Origin: an uncultured Ruminococcus sp.
GTDB taxonomy: Bacteria > Bacillota > Clostridia > Oscillospirales > Acutalibacteraceae
DNA length: 62,509 nt
Direction: 5' to 3'
NCBI GenBank assembly: GCA_904393835.1
Contig: CAJFNC010000013.1
Span: 1 to 62,509, forward strand
Position numbers and translations under genes: made by a program. Each line of letters opens with the position of its first letter. The stretch's first letter is position 1. The notes beneath the pieces are model-generated. The model saw only the letters and a program-made list of their open reading frames with translations, ran no database searches and was not told the DNA's origin. This document shows, one piece after another, positions 1 through 8,091 of this stretch.

Positions 1-40
1 CCGAAGCAGTCAATTAAGATGATTGTTTCGGGGTGTTTTT
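1..40 (+). terminator. Rho-independent terminator at window edge
   Basis: A stem of about 12 bp (CCGAAGCAGTCA with its partner at 20-31, two G-U pairs) and a 7-nt loop are followed by a T run at 36-40. It faces the plus strand, so it probably ends a gene lying just left of the window. Confidence 0.55.
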
Positions 41-62
41 GTTTGTAAGCAGATATAAAAAA

Positions 63-84
63 TTCGTGTTGCATTCGTGTTGCA
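63..84. repeat. Two tandem copies of an 11-bp unit
   Basis: TTCGTGTTGCA occurs twice back to back (63-73 and 74-84). It lies in the gene-free stretch before the tRNA. No function is apparent and it may be simple slippage. Confidence 0.5.
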
Positions 85-145
85 TTTTATCTTAAAATGA
101 GGTTTTTAATGTTCAAAAACTAACTTTTAAAAATCAGATATAAAT

Positions 146-205
146 AACAAAAAATCCGATAAACAAGCCGTTTTTAAAGATTTTGGCTTATCTATCGGAT
201 TTTAG
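146..205 (-). terminator. Terminator downstream of tRNA-Ser
   Basis: AAAATCCGAT at 151-160 pairs with ATCGGATTTT near 194-203, with further pairing inward through AAGCC/GGCTT. On the minus strand the stem is followed by a T-rich run, so it ends the tRNA-Ser transcript. Confidence 0.8.
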
Positions 206-208
206 TTT

Positions 209-301
209 TGGCGGAGAGAAGGGGATTCGAACCCCTGATACGGCGTTCACCGTATACATGATTTCCAATCATGCTCCTTCGGCCGGCTCGGACATCTCTC
301 C
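209..301 (-). tRNA. tRNA-Ser (anticodon GGA)
   Basis: Reading the minus strand, the acceptor stem is GGAGAGA/TCTCTCC, followed by discriminator G and an encoded CCA. The anticodon arm carries TTGGAAA, giving anticodon GGA (Ser, UCC/UCU codons). A long variable arm (TACGG/CCGTA) marks a class II tRNA, as expected for serine. The T arm holds GGTTCGAATCC. The gene is about 93 nt including CCA, and a strong terminator follows at 146-205. Confidence 0.95.
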
Positions 302-353
302 AAACGCTGCTGATTATTATATCAGACAATAGACAAAAAATCAAGAGGTATTT

Positions 354-1265
354 TCAAAACCACTTGTTCTTTTTAAAAAATCTTATCAATAAAATAATAA
401 TCAAAACACAGACGACTATTAATATAGGATAGCTGTAACTTGAGGCATATTCAGGCATTTTAAAATTCATACCGTACCAGCCCACTATTAAAGAAAGCGG
501 CAGCACAATCACTGAAATTATTGTTAAAATTTTCATTGACCGATTAAGCTGTAAATCCATTTCGGCAAGATATGTACTTCTGATTTCGGAGGCATAGCTC
601 AATAAATTTCTCGTTTTTGAAATGAGTTTATCGATTTTACTGTCTATCATACTAAATTTTGCAATACTTGAGCTGCTGAGCAAGTCGTTTTGGTTTTGCA
701 TAAAATCTGCAAGTAAATTAATAAATTGTTCATAGTAAAGCTCAATTTGCATCAAATGCTTTTTTAAACTGAGAATTTTTTTTGAGAACTTTTTTCCTGC
801 TGAATCAGAAAAAATGCTTGCTTCCAGTTTAGCTAATTTGTCTTCAATATCTTCAAGATGTTGTAAATCCCCTTCAATAAATGAGTGCACTAAATAATAC
901 AGAACGTCACAAGTGTCAACTCTGATTACAGGATCAGCCATAATTTTGGTGAGTAACTCAGTTATTTTGTTTGAGTCAAAGGTGTAAAAAGTAATTTTAT
1001 TTTCTTCCAAAATTACATAAATCGGGGTAAGAATGTTAAAAGATTTTTCAATATGAATTTCATTCAAACACAAAACATCAAATTTTCCGAAATATTCATA
1101 ACGATTCGCTTTTTGTGAAAAAATAGAATTAAGTATAGATTGTTTCTGTGGATTTTCATTAACCGGTACCTTACCTTTTTTATACGAAACAATCTCTATT
1201 GTTTGATTATTGCCTGAACCAGAGTTAAAATCTTTTATACGTCCGTTAACTATGCTGTATTTCAT
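354..1265 (-). CDS. corA: CorA-family divalent cation transporter
   Basis: A 303-residue CorA-like protein. The family forms pentameric membrane channels for Mg2+ (sometimes Co2+ or Ni2+). The signature G-M-N lies at about residues 265-267 in the context WYGMNF, at the end of the first of two C-terminal membrane helices (about 243-267 and 277-298). The N-terminal 240 residues are soluble and charged, with long helical stretches, as in the cytoplasmic funnel of CorA. The start has an AAGGTG ribosome site and a good promoter at 1297-1325. It is transcribed divergently from pyrH and appears monocistronic. The ion specificity cannot be read from sequence. Confidence 0.9.
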   Translation of the reverse strand: MKYSIVNGRIKDFNSGSGNNQTIEIVSYKKGKVPVNENPQKQSILNSIFSQKANRYEYFGKFDVLCLNEIHIEKSFNILTPIYVILEENKITFYTFDSNKITELLTKIMADPVIRVDTCDVLYYLVHSFIEGDLQHLEDIEDKLAKLEASIFSDSAGKKFSKKILSLKKHLMQIELYYEQFINLLADFMQNQNDLLSSSSIAKFSMIDSKIDKLISKTRNLLSYASEIRSTYLAEMDLQLNRSMKILTIISVIVLPLSLIVGWYGMNFKMPEYASSYSYPILIVVCVLIIILLIRFFKKNKWF

Positions 1266-1296
1266 AATAACACCTTGAATGTAAGTACTTTTTTAT

Positions 1297-1325
1297 ATTT
1301 TATAAAATTAATCGTTGTATGTCAA
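1297..1325 (-). promoter_or_regulatory. Sigma-A type promoter of corA
   Basis: On the minus strand a perfect -35 TTGACA (1325-1320) and a -10 TAAAAT (1302-1297) are separated by exactly 17 nt, about 30 nt before the corA start. Confidence 0.75.
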
Positions 1326-1440
1326 ATATCAGTTAAAATTATATTTTAAGCAATGTTTGTGAAGGAAAAGTAATAAACATTATCCTGATATATACATTTA
1401 ATTTGGTTTATACTCTTTTGAACACTTTAATATATTTTTC

Positions 1441-1469
1441 TTTACAAAAACTGCATTTTATTGTATTAT
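1441..1469 (+). promoter_or_regulatory. Promoter of the pyrH-polC block
   Basis: TTTACA (1441-1446), 17 nt, then TATTAT (1464-1469) lie 34 nt before the chosen pyrH start. This is the only clear promoter before the long block of closely spaced plus-strand genes reaching 13.8 kb. Confidence 0.6.
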
Positions 1470-1503
1470 ATTAGTGACTATAAATTACAGTGGGGTGTTA
1501 TGT

Positions 1504-2217
1504 ATGGAACCGAAATACAAACGTGTACTTTTAAAGCTCTCAGGTGAATCGCTTGCGGGTGAAATGAAGCACGGAATTGATTTCGATACAGTACTTAAAA
1601 TTTGTGAACCTATAAAAAAATGTGTCGATGCGGGTGTTCAGGTTGGCATTGTTGTCGGCGGCGGCAATTTCTGGAGAGGCAGAAGCTCCGGTAAAATGGA
1701 CAGAACACGTGCGGATCATATGGGTATGCTCGCAACAGCAATTAACGCTTTGGGCGTATGTGATGCTCTTGAGCAGCTTGGCGTTGTAGTACGAGTACAA
1801 ACCGCTATACCTATGCGTCAGGTGGCTGAACCGTATATCAGAAATAAGGCAATTTGTCATCTTGAAAAGGGAAGAGTGGTAATTTTCGGTTGCGGTACAG
1901 GTAACCCGTTTTTCAGCACCGACACTGCCGCCGCACTCAGAGCTGCCGAAATTGAAGCAGACATTATTATGAAAGCAACAATGGTTGACGGCGTTTATGA
2001 CAGCGACCCTAAAACCAATCCCAACGCTGTTAAGTATGATAAAATTTCTTTTCACGATGTTCTCAACAGGGATTTGGCTGTTATGGACAGCACAGCGGCG
2101 TCACTGTGTAAAGATAATAATATTCCGATCCTTGTTTTCAGCATTGATGATCCCGAAAATATTTACAAGGCAGTTTGTGGTGAAAATATCGGCACTATTG
2201 TTGAGGGAGACCAATAA
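1504..2217 (+). CDS. pyrH: UMP kinase
   Basis: Hexameric bacterial UMP kinase, which phosphorylates UMP to UDP with ATP in pyrimidine nucleotide synthesis. The amino-acid-kinase fold is recognisable: KLSGES near residue 11, the glycine loop [10 protein letters not shown] near 50, and a TDTAA(A)LRAAE segment around 140-150. I chose the ATG at 1504 because a GGGGTG ribosome site ends 6 nt before it, giving 237 residues, the normal family length. A start 30 nt upstream (1474) would lie before that site. It opens the conserved pyrH-frr-uppS-cdsA-dxr-rseP block. Confidence 0.95.
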   Translation: MEPKYKRVLLKLSGESLAGEMKHGIDFDTVLKICEPIKKCVDAGVQVGIVVGGGNFWRGRSSGKMDRTRADHMGMLATAINALGVCDALEQLGVVVRVQTAIPMRQVAEPYIRNKAICHLEKGRVVIFGCGTGNPFFSTDTAAALRAAEIEADIIMKATMVDGVYDSDPKTNPNAVKYDKISFHDVLNRDLAVMDSTAASLCKDNNIPILVFSIDDPENIYKAVCGENIGTIVEGDQ

Positions 2218-2281
2218 TATTTTTAAAAAGTATTCATATCTGACAAAATAATTTGTAAACCAATTATAGGAGGCATAATTT

Positions 2282-2836
2282 ATGCAGGCACAATTAAAAA
2301 AAGCAGATGAAAATATGGGCAAACGTGTTGACCATATGTGCAAAGAATTTTCGGAAATCAGGGCAGGAAGAGCTAATCCTGCCGTTTTAGATAAAGTAAA
2401 AGTTGATTACTACGGCGCTCCTACACCCGTAAATCAGCTTGCAGCCGTTTCTGTTACAGAAGCAAGAACACTCACAATTCAGCCGTGGGACGCTTCAGTT
2501 TTAAAGCAGATTGAAAAGGCTATTCAAACATCAGACATTGGCATTAACCCTCAAAATGACGGTAAAATTATCAGACTTATTTTTCCGCCGCTCACAGAGG
2601 ATCGACGTAAAGAAATCGTAAAAGATGTTCAGAAAATCGCAGAGGAAACTAAGGTTCAGGTCAGAAATATAAGAAGAGATACAATTGATAAACTAAAAGC
2701 CATGAAAAAAGCAGGTGAGCTTACCGAAGACGACCTTAAACAAGGCGAAAAGAAAACTCAGGATCTCACCGATAAATATGTAAAAGATATCGACAAAATT
2801 TCTGCCGATAAGCAGAAGGAAATTTTGGAGATTTAA
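2282..2836 (+). CDS. frr: Ribosome recycling factor
   Basis: The 184-residue Frr releases post-termination ribosomes from mRNA together with EF-G. The family hallmark R-x-G-R-A-N-P (EIRAGRANPAVLDKV, near residue 27) is present, as are the central domain-II segment and the long C-terminal helix bundle (KEIVKDVQKIAEE onward). Length matches the usual 185. AGGAGG stands a few bases before the ATG. It lies 64 bp after pyrH and 1 bp before uppS, so it is probably co-transcribed with both. Confidence 0.97.
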   Translation: MQAQLKKADENMGKRVDHMCKEFSEIRAGRANPAVLDKVKVDYYGAPTPVNQLAAVSVTEARTLTIQPWDASVLKQIEKAIQTSDIGINPQNDGKIIRLIFPPLTEDRRKEIVKDVQKIAEETKVQVRNIRRDTIDKLKAMKKAGELTEDDLKQGEKKTQDLTDKYVKDIDKISADKQKEILEI

Positions 2837-2837
2837 T

Positions 2838-3584
2838 ATGGCGTTATTTGGTATTGGCAAAAAAAAGGATAAAACCGAAAGTAATATTATTTTACCAAAG
2901 CATATAGGTATAATTATGGACGGCAACGGCAGATGGGCTAAAAAGAGGGGCTTGCCACGCAAGGCAGGTCACTCTGCCGGCACCAAAACTTTCAGAAAAA
3001 TAACCAGATATTGTTCCGATATAGGTATAAAATATCTGACTGTATATGCATTTTCAACAGAAAATTGGAAAAGACCTCACGACGAGGTTGAATCACTGAT
3101 GAAATTGTTTAAATCGTATCTTGAAGAGGCACTTGAAGACTTCAAAGATGACAGTATTGTTGTAAAATTCATAGGCGATAAGACTCCTTTCAGCGATGAT
3201 TTGCGTAAGCTTATGACAGAAAATGAAGAAAGCTCAAAATACCGTGACGGTATGGTTTTAAATATTGCCATGAATTACGGCAGCAGAAGCGAAATAGTCC
3301 GAGCAGTTAAAAATATCTGTAATGATGTCAAAGACGGAAAATTCGGCACTGAAGATATTGATGAGAGCCTTTTTTCAGACTATCTGTATACCGCAGGCCA
3401 GCCGGATCCGGATTTAATAATTCGACCAAGCGGTGAACACAGAATTTCAAATTTCTTGCTTTGGCAATCTGCCTATACTGAATTTGTCATTATGAACAAA
3501 CTTTGGCCCGACTTTGATAAATCAGATTTAGACGAGGCTTTAAATATATACGCTCAGCGAAACAGACGTTTTGGCGGAGTATAA
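2838..3584 (+). CDS. uppS: Isoprenyl transferase (undecaprenyl diphosphate synthase)
   Basis: A cis-prenyltransferase that adds isopentenyl-PP units to farnesyl-PP to make undecaprenyl-PP, the lipid carrier for peptidoglycan. The signature IMDGNGRWAKKRG starts near residue 26, with the catalytic Asp at about 28. RPSGEHRISNFLLWQ and the Y-x-E-F segment near the C-terminus are also intact. The 248 residues include a short basic N-terminal extension before KHIGI. It starts 1 bp after frr, and cdsA follows within 15 bp. The pairing with cdsA, dxr and ispG makes lipid precursor supply the theme of this block. Confidence 0.95.
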   Translation: MALFGIGKKKDKTESNIILPKHIGIIMDGNGRWAKKRGLPRKAGHSAGTKTFRKITRYCSDIGIKYLTVYAFSTENWKRPHDEVESLMKLFKSYLEEALEDFKDDSIVVKFIGDKTPFSDDLRKLMTENEESSKYRDGMVLNIAMNYGSRSEIVRAVKNICNDVKDGKFGTEDIDESLFSDYLYTAGQPDPDLIIRPSGEHRISNFLLWQSAYTEFVIMNKLWPDFDKSDLDEALNIYAQRNRRFGGV

Positions 3585-3599
3585 AGAGAGTTGATTACA

Positions 3600-4433
3600 T
3601 TGAAATCCCTTAAACCCCGAATACTGACGGCCGTATTCGGCATAGCATTGTTGATTGCCGTTTTAATAATAGGTGAGATTTGGCTGCCCCTTTTTTCAAT
3701 ACTTATCGGATTAGCGTCATCGTTTATGGTAGGCGAGTATTTACATGCTAAAAATCTTCTAAAACGGTATTCTCTTTCAGTTCCGTGTTTAATCTTTCCG
3801 TTTGCTTTGTCGCTGTTAATTGATACTCGGTTTGTATATTTGCTGCTCACACTGTTTTTTTTGGTGGCCTTTGCGGTTATGATTTCCGGGCACAAAAAAA
3901 TATCATATATTGATTTGGCATATTCCGTTACGGGAACATTACTTATTTCATTTGGAATGTGTTCAATAAGTTTAATTTGCAGCACCGGTATAGGAGTTGC
4001 GTTTTACTTTGTTACTATCTTTGCACTTCCTTGGATGGCTGATGCGGGCGGATTTTTTATCGGCGGACTTTTTGGAAAACATAAGCTTTGCCCGAATATA
4101 AGCCCCAAAAAGACTGTTGAAGGCGCAGTCGGAGGTGTTCTTTTTTGCATTGCATCGGCGATATTGATCGGCGTAATTTTCCAGTTTATTATAATGCCGA
4201 ATGTTAAAATCAATTTTTGGGTATTGTTATTACTGGGCGTTGTAGACGCTCCCGTATCAATTCTCGGCGACCTCAGTTTTTCTTTGATAAAAAGGAGTCT
4301 CGGAATTAAGGACTACGGTTCAATTTTTCCGGGTCACGGCGGAATGTTAGACAGGTTTGACAGCATAATATTTACTGCACCTGTAATTGTTTTAATTAAT
4401 CAATTCATTCCTTTTATAACGGCAGTGGTGTAA
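3600..4433 (+). CDS. cdsA: Phosphatidate cytidylyltransferase
   Basis: Integral membrane enzyme making CDP-diacylglycerol from phosphatidic acid and CTP, the branch point of phospholipid synthesis. About eight hydrophobic segments are visible. The C-terminal CdsA signature is complete: S-x-x-K-R-x(4)-K-D-x-G, then P-G-H-G-G-M-L-D-R-F-D. I prefer the TTG at 3600 (277 residues) because GAGAG ends 9 nt before it. A TTG at 3591 in the same frame would abut that ribosome site. Dxr follows after 1 bp. Confidence 0.9.
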   Translation: MKSLKPRILTAVFGIALLIAVLIIGEIWLPLFSILIGLASSFMVGEYLHAKNLLKRYSLSVPCLIFPFALSLLIDTRFVYLLLTLFFLVAFAVMISGHKKISYIDLAYSVTGTLLISFGMCSISLICSTGIGVAFYFVTIFALPWMADAGGFFIGGLFGKHKLCPNISPKKTVEGAVGGVLFCIASAILIGVIFQFIIMPNVKINFWVLLLLGVVDAPVSILGDLSFSLIKRSLGIKDYGSIFPGHGGMLDRFDSIIFTAPVIVLINQFIPFITAVV

Positions 4434-4434
4434 A

Positions 4435-5580
4435 ATGATAAAAAATATTTCAATTTTAGGTTCAACCGGCTCAATCGGTACACAGGCGCTTAATGTGGCA
4501 GATAATCTCGGCTTAAACGTTTGCGCACTTACAGCTTGTTCAAATATTAAAACGCTTGAAGATCAAGTCAGAAAATACAGGCCCGCACTCGCAGTGGTTT
4601 ATGATGAGAATAAGGCTTGTGAATTTAAAAAGAATATAAATGATACCGATACAAAAGTTATGTGCGGTATGGAAGGACTTGTTGCAGCGGCAACAATTTC
4701 ATCAGCACAGCTTGTATTGAATTCAGTTGTAGGTATGGTAGGTTTGGAGCCTACCATTTCTGCCGCTAATGCTAAAAAAAATATTGCGCTTGCCAATAAG
4801 GAAGCGCTCGTAGTCGGAGGCAAACTTGTTATCGACGCTGTAAAAAATAACGGCGTAAAACTTCTGCCTGTTGACAGTGAACATTCAGCTATTTTTCAAT
4901 GCTTACAGGGAATGCCTGATAAGAAGGCACTTAAAAAGCTTATTTTAACTGCATCAGGCGGGCCGTTTTTCGGAAAAAGAGTTGATGAATTAAAAAATGT
5001 TACTTTGGAGCAAGCCCTAAATCATCCTAACTGGAGTATGGGCGCAAAAATCACCATTGATTCTGCTACAATGATGAATAAAGGACTCGAAATCATAGAA
5101 GCAAAATGGTTATTTGATATGCCTGAGGACAAAATAGATGTCGTAGTGCATCGAGAAAGTATTGTCCATTCATTGATTGAGTACTGCGATAATTCAATAA
5201 TTGCTCAACTTGGCTTGCCGGATATGAGAATACCTATTCAATACGCGGTAACATATCCGCAAAGGTTTCCCTCACCGGTAGGTGAGCTTGACCTAACTCA
5301 AATTTGTAAACTTACGTTTGATAAACCCGATTATCAAACTTTTAAGTGCCTTAATGCTTGCAAAAAAGCTCTTTCTATGGGCGGTGTGGCTACCGCAATA
5401 GTCAACGGAGCAAACGAAATTGCAAATGAATTATTCCGTAACAAAAAAATATCTTTTCTTGATATCGGTGAACTTGTGTCATCGTCCCTTGATGAGGTAG
5501 AAAATTTTGAACCGGAGTGTGTAGATGACGTACTTAAAGCTGACAACATGGCACGAAAATATGTTCTCAGCAAAATTTAA
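4435..5580 (+). CDS. dxr: 1-deoxy-D-xylulose 5-phosphate reductoisomerase
   Basis: Converts DXP to MEP with NADPH, the committed step of the MEP isoprenoid pathway. The N-terminal Rossmann motif GSTGSIGTQ is near residue 9. NKEALVVGG, the metal-site region LPVDSEHSAIFQ and the active-site loop ASGGPF are all present. Its 381 residues match the family length. It is nearly contiguous with cdsA, and ispG of the same pathway lies two genes downstream. Together with uppS it feeds undecaprenyl-PP synthesis. Confidence 0.97.
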   Translation: MIKNISILGSTGSIGTQALNVADNLGLNVCALTACSNIKTLEDQVRKYRPALAVVYDENKACEFKKNINDTDTKVMCGMEGLVAAATISSAQLVLNSVVGMVGLEPTISAANAKKNIALANKEALVVGGKLVIDAVKNNGVKLLPVDSEHSAIFQCLQGMPDKKALKKLILTASGGPFFGKRVDELKNVTLEQALNHPNWSMGAKITIDSATMMNKGLEIIEAKWLFDMPEDKIDVVVHRESIVHSLIEYCDNSIIAQLGLPDMRIPIQYAVTYPQRFPSPVGELDLTQICKLTFDKPDYQTFKCLNACKKALSMGGVATAIVNGANEIANELFRNKKISFLDIGELVSSSLDEVENFEPECVDDVLKADNMARKYVLSKI

Positions 5581-5619
5581 TTTGCGGTAAATGTTGTATA
5601 TTGGAGTTGACTTTTTTTA

Positions 5620-6996
5620 ATGAATATATTAATTACAATTGCTCTTATAATTATCGGTGTTTTATTGTTTGAGCTTATAATTTTTTCACACGAATTAGGA
5701 CATTTTATAACCGCAAAATTATCAGGCGTTAAGGTAAATGAATTTGCGCTCGGAATGGGACCCAAAATTTTCGGTTTTACAAAAGGAGAAACACAATATT
5801 CGCTCCGACTGTTTCCGATAGGCGGATATTGTGCAATGGAGGGTGAGGACGACGAAAGTCCCGAACCTCGTGCGTTTACCAATGCAAAAGTATGGAAGCG
5901 AATGATAATCATTATTGCCGGTGCTGTAATGAATATTATTCTCGGTTTTCTATTGATGTTTGTATATACAGTCCAGTCCGACAGCTATGCGTCAACAACG
6001 ATTGACGGCTTTGTACCCAATTCATACAGTGCCAACTGCGGATTACAGGCAGGCGACAAAATTATAAATATAAACGGTTATTCCATCTGGAATTCTCAGG
6101 ATTTGTCATTTGCCATTGCAACATTAAGCTGTAAAGAAGTTGACGGCACAACCTTTGAAGTTTACAAAGAAGATGCCGCGGTTGCCGCGTATAACACATA
6201 TGTTGATGTTGTTAAAGATTATAATTTAAACGATGAAAAATCAGCTGAACTTTACGATGTGGTTCAGGACGGCTGTTCAAAAATAAATATGTCAACTGCT
6301 CAAAAAGACGCTGAACAGTATTTGCACGAAACCGTAAGTGATATTTATGGTTATGTCGGTAAAACGGATTTTGAATATCCCGAAATCACACAACAAACTC
6401 AACGAAAAAGATTTACGGGCAATGTTACTGTAATACGTAACGGCAACGAAATCAAACTTGACGACGTTCAATTTTTCACCTATTATCAAACACAGGAGGA
6501 CAAAGAAAACGACAAGCCTTCGGTTGCAATTGATTTTTACGTTGAAGAAATCCCAAAAACTTTCGGTTCGGTTCTTTCACAGACATTAACTCAGACAGGT
6601 TCTATGGTAAAAACAGTATGGACATCGCTTGTCTGGCTTGTGCAGGGACGTTTTTCATTCTCTGATTTGTCAGGTCCTGTAGGTATTGCCTCAGCAGTAA
6701 CGCAGGTTGCAGCTCAGGGATTGTCTGTAAACTTTGGTGCGGCAGTTAATAATATTTTATACGTAATGATTCTAATAACCGTTAATCTCGGTATAGTCAA
6801 TATGCTGCCGTTCCCGGCTCTTGACGGCGGAAGATTTGTATTTTTGCTGATAGAGGGAATATTTAAAAAGCCTGTCCCGAGAAAAGCGGAGGCAATTGTT
6901 AATGCAGCAGGGCTTGTGCTGTTGATGATTTTAATGGTTGTTATTACATTTAAAGATATTTGGCAGCTTATAACAGGCACAATGCCGGGAATGTAG
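5620..6996 (+). CDS. rseP: Site-2 zinc metalloprotease (RseP/RasP family)
   Basis: Intramembrane protease that cleaves membrane-bound anti-sigma factors and signal-peptide remnants. The HExxH zinc motif is HELGH at residues 24-28 in the first membrane helix. The second zinc-ligand motif NMLPFPALDGGRF starts near residue 394. A PDZ domain lies between helices two and three, beginning near residue 130. At 458 residues it is longer than the roughly 420 of Bacillus RasP. The extra length is an acidic insert of about 75 residues (about 185-260) inside the PDZ region. The gene lies between dxr and ispG, the usual Firmicutes position. Confidence 0.93.
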   Translation: MNILITIALIIIGVLLFELIIFSHELGHFITAKLSGVKVNEFALGMGPKIFGFTKGETQYSLRLFPIGGYCAMEGEDDESPEPRAFTNAKVWKRMIIIIAGAVMNIILGFLLMFVYTVQSDSYASTTIDGFVPNSYSANCGLQAGDKIININGYSIWNSQDLSFAIATLSCKEVDGTTFEVYKEDAAVAAYNTYVDVVKDYNLNDEKSAELYDVVQDGCSKINMSTAQKDAEQYLHETVSDIYGYVGKTDFEYPEITQQTQRKRFTGNVTVIRNGNEIKLDDVQFFTYYQTQEDKENDKPSVAIDFYVEEIPKTFGSVLSQTLTQTGSMVKTVWTSLVWLVQGRFSFSDLSGPVGIASAVTQVAAQGLSVNFGAAVNNILYVMILITVNLGIVNMLPFPALDGGRFVFLLIEGIFKKPVPRKAEAIVNAAGLVLLMILMVVITFKDIWQLITGTMPGM

Positions 6997-7016
6997 AATT
7001 TTCAGGAGAGGATAAT

Positions 7017-8060
7017 ATGGCAAGTAAATTGCAGGTTTCAGCAGGTAACGTAAAAATCGGCGGCGACGCTGAAGTAACAATTCAGTCAATGCTCAATGTA
7101 CCTTCAACAGATATTGAAGGTTCGGTAAAGCAGGCAATTGAGCTTGAGAAAGCAGGCTGTCAGATAATCAGAGCGGCTATTCCCAATATGGACGCCGTCA
7201 AACTTATTCCAAAGCTTAAAGAAGCTGTCAGCGTGCCCATTGTAGCCGATATTCATTTTGATTATAAACTGGCGCTTGAGGCTTGTGCGGCAGGCGTAGA
7301 TAAAATCAGGATAAACCCCGGTAATATTGGTTCCGATGATAAAGTAAAAGCTGTTGCCCAGGCGTGTAACGCAAGAAATATACCTATAAGAATCGGTGTA
7401 AATTCGGGTTCGCTTGAAAAAGAAATTCTCGCAAAATACGACCATCCGACTCCTCAGGCGCTTTGTGACAGTGCGCTTTATCACGCGTCTTTGCTTGAAA
7501 AATTTGATTTTCACAACATCGTTCTGTCTATGAAAAGTTCAACGGTATCTACAATGGTAAAAGCTTATGAACTCGCCGCTCAACAGTGCGATTACCCGTT
7601 GCATTTGGGAGTTACCGAAGCAGGTACAGAGCGTATGGGTATAATTAAATCAGCGGCGGGAATAGGCTCACTTTTACTACACGGAGTAGGTGACACAATA
7701 AGAGTTTCACTTACCGACGACCCGGTAAAAGAGGTTTACGCCGCGAACGATATACTAAAGGCTATTGATATTCGCAAGGGCGGAATACAATTCGTTTCGT
7801 GTCCTACTTGCGGAAGAACACGAATAGACCTTGTAAAAATTGCCAACGAGGTTCAAGACAGACTTCGTGACTGTAAAAAGGACTTAAAAGTAGCAGTAAT
7901 GGGATGTGTCGTAAACGGACCTGGGGAAGCCAGAGAAGCCGATATAGGTATTGCCGGCGGCGACGGCTGCGGATTAGTGTTTAAAAAGGGAGAAATCCTT
8001 TATAAAGTACCTGAGAATAAGCTTGTCGATGCACTTGTAGAAGAAGTAGAAAAATTATAA
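7017..8060 (+). CDS. ispG: 4-hydroxy-3-methylbut-2-enyl diphosphate synthase (IspG/GcpE)
   Basis: Iron-sulfur enzyme of the MEP pathway turning MEcPP into HMBPP. The TIM-barrel part begins at residue 1, and the 4Fe-4S ligands lie in the C-terminal part: the CPTCGRTR segment and the GCVVNGPGEAREADIG segment. The ATG at 7017 is chosen because AGGAGAGG stands just before it, giving 347 residues. An in-frame upstream start would overlap rseP. It lies 20 bp after rseP and 31 bp before polC. Confidence 0.96.
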   Translation: MASKLQVSAGNVKIGGDAEVTIQSMLNVPSTDIEGSVKQAIELEKAGCQIIRAAIPNMDAVKLIPKLKEAVSVPIVADIHFDYKLALEACAAGVDKIRINPGNIGSDDKVKAVAQACNARNIPIRIGVNSGSLEKEILAKYDHPTPQALCDSALYHASLLEKFDFHNIVLSMKSSTVSTMVKAYELAAQQCDYPLHLGVTEAGTERMGIIKSAAGIGSLLLHGVGDTIRVSLTDDPVKEVYAANDILKAIDIRKGGIQFVSCPTCGRTRIDLVKIANEVQDRLRDCKKDLKVAVMGCVVNGPGEAREADIGIAGGDGCGLVFKKGEILYKVPENKLVDALVEEVEKL

Positions 8061-8091
8061 TTTAGCGAATATCTAACTCAGAAGGAATTAT

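Noticed and set aside
1540..2055. 171-codon open frame antisense to pyrH
   Set aside because: Lies fully inside a clear conserved gene, has no ribosome site, and its Cys/His/Asn-rich composition is that of a reverse-frame shadow.
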